64,000 bases of DNA from Gnetum montanum (lineage: Eukaryota; Streptophyta; Gnetopsida; Gnetales; Gnetaceae): NCBI GenBank assembly GCA_015680685.1, contig MNCI01025358.1, forward strand, positions 66,344-130,343. Reading direction: 5' to 3'. A program made the translations under genes and the position numbers. The notes below the pieces were generated by a model that saw only the letters and a program-made list of their open reading frames with translations, was not told the DNA's origin and did no database searches. How positions within the stretch are numbered: the first letter of the stretch is position 1; every line of letters begins with the position of its first letter. Of the stretch, positions 60,788 through 64,000 are shown in pieces.

Positions 60788-61695
60788 AGGACCGGTGGGA
60801 AGAATGGCTTGTTTGGGAGGTAAAATGGCAGGCCAGGGAGGAGGAGTTCCAGCGTCTAATGGCCCTGGCGGAGAGCCAGGATGTTGAACAGAAGCATGAG
60901 GGAAAAAGATGCTGGGATTTGAGGTAGTCAGCAACCCGCATGGCACTGGAGGACAACCTGTAGGTGCAAATTCAAGAGGAGCTAATTCAGGCAAAACAAC
61001 ATTGAGCAGCACAAATGAGACCAGTGGGAGGCTGAAGAAATTGAACAAGAAGAAGAAGAAATCAAACAACAACAAGATTGTTCTCATGAGCAGATCACCA
61101 GATGGTGGCCTGAGGCTGGGACATGTCCATACGTTATTATGGATATTAACTGCAATACTTCTTGGTTAGCCTTACACTGGCACATCATAAGAATCGCTGC
61201 GAAGTTCCACCCAGATGGGATTGGCACTGCAGAGGAATGTGCTCAAAAGGCCAAGGCTTTTAAAGAATTCCAGCAAGCCACTGCTTTCATGGACACTGAA
61301 AGACACAGGCCAGTTTTTGAAGCCATTCATGCCCAAAAATGGACAACCTGTCACTGTGTCAGGCTCCCTAGACAACTTTAGTCCCTTGTCCCTGGTCTTG
61401 GATTGGAAAGGATTCCCAACTTTGTCTGGTTTTGGGTCTTTGTCTTTTTGCCTCTGGTGAATCGTTGGCTCTACCCCAGTGAAATGGGGAATTTTGTTGA
61501 TAATGAAATTCAGGTTCGGGTTTATCCACTGAGGAGTGGATACTATGTCTCTGTTTTGTCTGTTTCAGGAGGAGGGATGTTTTTCTCTCCTTGTAGGGGG
61601 AGGACGAGGGGGTTTTTATCCCCCACGTCTGTTACATTGTATATACCATGACTTTTATAATTACATTTTTCTCGACATTTTCTCAAAAAAAAAAA
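60788..61695 (+). pseudogene. J-domain retrocopy with poly(A) tail
   Basis: Plus-strand frames give a Glu/Arg-rich start (DRWEEWLVWEVKWQ, REEEFQRLMALAES) and, after frame changes, a Gln/Glu-rich stretch. A J-domain-like segment follows at about 61,160-61,330 with the HPD motif in AAKFHPDGIGTAEECAQKA and a following KAFKEFQQA helix. The J domain activates Hsp70 in DnaJ proteins. A 12-base A tract at 61,684-61,695 ends the unit, with a GGGGGTTTTTATCCCCC hairpin about 80 bp before it. No introns are apparent, which suggests retroposition. The left edge is uncertain: an AG right before it could be an old splice acceptor. Confidence 0.5.
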
Positions 61696-61699
61696 TCAA

Positions 61700-62880
61700 A
61701 TCAAAATAATGTCCAACGAACTTTCTTTCAAATCACCAGTAGTTAATGAAGGTGTAAAAATCATCATTGAACAATTAACAAAACCAAGTCGTGTAGAATC
61801 TTGCCGCAGGTCAAATCAATGGCTAAAGATTACATAAAGCTAATGAAAAATATTTTTTGGTGGCATGCTCAAAGAGGTCATTAGATTTTTTGTTTTTGAA
61901 AAGGTGTTAAGAGTATTAATACCGGTACCCTACATGAAGAGGACAGAAACCATGATTAAATGCATTTTAGCGGCAATGGTGAGGACACTTGATTGCCTTA
62001 TTGAGGCATTGCCTATTGATTGAAGCACCCATCCGACTAATGAAAAAAACAGTACACAAATCAACCAAGAACAAGAAAAGGGAGGCTGAGACAAAATGGC
62101 TTTCAATGGCACCTGCAAAAGGATCATAAATGAACAAAAGCTGATGCTCGAGGAAAATTGGCCTCCAAGGCATGGGGCCAACCAAGAGATTTGATGACAA
62201 CAATCAAGCAAAAATGGGGTAGTAACTATACAACAGCCTACTAGATTAGCCAATCCAATTGTAAAAGATAGGGCCTATTAATTTTAGCATCACAAAATCA
62301 GGAAGAATTCTTCAAGGAAGCTGTCTCTCACATGGGCAGCAATTCAAATGAAAAACCTACAATGTTCCTAATTGAAACAAACAACATAACCTAATCATAA
62401 AAAGACAATTGTATGCATAACATGCAAAGCACTCCTTGAAATATTCCACTCTATGTCTATCTTCAAGACCTTATAAATTGACCGTAAGTATTAGAATAAT
62501 TTTTCCCTCCTCATTTTTATTTGGGTTGTTGGAATAGATAGCAATGCCAACAATATTAATGACTAGGCTTTTTTAGAATTTTTTAAGTAATTGGAAAATG
62601 TGTCTAGGTTTAATGAACCTTGAGTTAGCTTGAAAGAAACCACATATATAAACAGAGATGAAGGGTAATGGAATTGATTCCCATAAGGTTTGCTTAGGTT
62701 TGGTAAAGGCTTGGAACTTACTTCAATTTCTTGCCTTTCATGATGGCTTCGGATGTGTGGTTGGTTTTGTTTTCATTGCACTAATATGTTGTGCTAATTT
62801 TTGTTTTTCACTTTAGAATCTATTATTGTTTATGAGTGGTAACAATTTTATTAGAGCATGTAGAATTGAATGGCAAGTTA
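61700..62880. other. No gene seen
   Basis: AT-rich sequence without a conserved frame. Minus-strand open frames at 61,930-62,253 have no support. Confidence 0.5.
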
Positions 62881-62899
62881 GATGTAGCATAATAGTAGT

Positions 62900-63035
62900 A
62901 TTGGAGCTTGTGTGATTCAACATCAATGATAAGGGTATGTGTGTTTCTACAAAGCAAAAGGACCACTACTTGTAGATTTGGCAACTATTTCATTAGATTT
63001 AAACTACTATATGGTATGTGTAGGCTTATAACCTA
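62900..63035 (+). repeat. Dispersed repeat, copy 3 (partial)
   Basis: AACATCAATGATAAGGGTAT, AAGCAAAAGGACCAC and CTTGTAGATTTGGC...TTCATTAGA match the start of copies 1 and 2. Similarity ends near 63,035, so only the first third of the repeat is present. Confidence 0.55.
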
Positions 63036-63169
63036 TGGTTTGTAAGTTGTCTATAGCTTGGTGGTATAGGTAACTATAGTAGTATTGGGCCTTGTTGGCT
63101 TTCCAAGGTACCATGAATTTTTGTTACAATAGATTTTTCGCAAAATGTGAAACAATGAGTCCACCATGG

Positions 63170-63450
63170 GTCATAATACCCTAACCACAACTCATGGTTA
63201 GGTTGTGATTGCTTCCCACATGTTGGAGTTAGGTCATGGTGTCTTTGTTGTTATGTTAGCATAACAACGAGTTGTAGTCTGGTTTGTAGTGCTCATTGCA
63301 AGTCATGGTGAGGTTAGTTTTATACATTGCAAGTTATCATCAAGTCGTGGTATAGTCTTGGTGTTTGCCATAGGTCATGGTTGAGTTGCAGTTCCATTTT
63401 CATTATTCATCACATGTCATAGTCTAGTCGTAGTCAAGTCATGGTCTAGT
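63170..63450. repeat. Degenerate minisatellite with AGTCATGGT core
   Basis: About ten loose occurrences of (A/G)GTCATGGT or AGTCGTGGT spaced 20-40 bp, mixed with GTTAGGTT and GTTGAGTTG. The sequence beyond it to 64,000 shows no gene. Confidence 0.5.
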
Positions 63451-64000
63451 ACAACATTTTGTTCAATTTCAAGATCCTGTGATGACATTTATAATTTTTG
63501 TGATGTTATGTGATTCTAGATGTTTATAATTATAGCTCTTCCACCAACAATGTTACAATATTGTTGAATCTAAGGTGCCTAACTATTTTATGTAGCTATA
63601 TGATGCTGATGTGATGTACCTAAATGGAGCTAGCACCAAGGGAGTGGGCAGTTAGTTGATGGTCAACTATGGAGTTAGAATTTCCCCTTTCAACTATAAC
63701 AAAAGTGGCTTTCACCTTAGGTGTCATCCCAAGGGAAGGGAAGATTGGATCATGTATATGTCTAATCATGTATGTTTATTTGCTTTCTATAAAATTAACC
63801 CACATGAATTATGATTAGAAGCCCTTTGGGCCTTAGGAGAAGCAATTCACCTAATCTCACAATTAGTAATTAGGTGGATGATGCATTTGATTGATGTGCA
63901 TTGTGTGAAGTACGTAGTATTTTTAGGGATCATTAACTAATCACTTTAATAATAATATATTCATCCCCATACCTTGGATGGATGGGTTGCATTGTTTATA

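Noticed and set aside
60743-61087. Minus-strand frame of 114 codons opposite the J-domain relic
   Set aside because: It is the complement of a Glu/Gln-rich plus-strand stretch and has no domain of its own.
1-64000. tRNA, rRNA or snRNA genes
   Set aside because: No cloverleaf, box A/B pair or rRNA-like block was seen. The only tRNA-related sequences are retroelement primer sites.

Overview
This window looks like intergenic DNA from a large, repeat-rich plant genome. The evidence is Ty3/gypsy elements of the Tat and Athila lineages, a plant-type L1 LINE, and one host gene end that reads as a SKOR/GORK-type potassium channel. A gymnosperm would fit the density and age of the repeats, but nothing here proves it. 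Several N positions mark assembly joins.

Bases 1-55,198 are a deep stack of nested retrotransposons that I could peel apart. Element D (minus strand, 5' LTR 54,418-55,198) was entered in its gag by E (plus strand, 5' LTR end 1-158, 3' LTR about 52,010-52,822). E was entered in its gag by A (minus, Tat lineage, LTR copies at 1,222 and 44,036). E also received C (minus, 45,505-46,953), whose other half was lost together with most of E's pol. Between the protease and reverse transcriptase of A lies a 6.3-kb block with an LTR-like region and an intron-bearing plus-strand gene. B (minus, 14,590-39,623, no pol) inserted next to it. F (minus, Athila lineage, 18,220 to about 34,121) sits in B's additional ORF, and a LINE (19,429-25,193, perfect 18-bp target duplication) sits in one LTR of F. 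That is six or seven insertion levels.

The coding parts are old. Most in-frame stops are TAG, TAA or TGA where CAG, CAA or CGA would fit, as expected from decay of methylated cytosines. A has a Tat-type polymerase with an extra archaeal-type RNase H, F an Athila-type polyprotein, and B and E a shared coiled-coil additional ORF (aORF) between pol and the 3' LTR.

The most interesting signal is regulatory. In both B and E, a promoter-like block stands about 440-500 bp before the aORF start. In each it carries the motif cluster and TATA box of that element's own LTR U3 (GATATC-type in B, GTCAACGCATC-type in E). A third, weaker case may exist in A.

From 56,240 onward the sequence is host-like. 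It holds the last four exons of the channel gene on the minus strand, three copies of an unidentified dispersed repeat (two of them inverted), a J-domain retrocopy with a poly(A) tail, and several short minisatellites. No tRNA, rRNA, CRISPR or intact open gene is visible.
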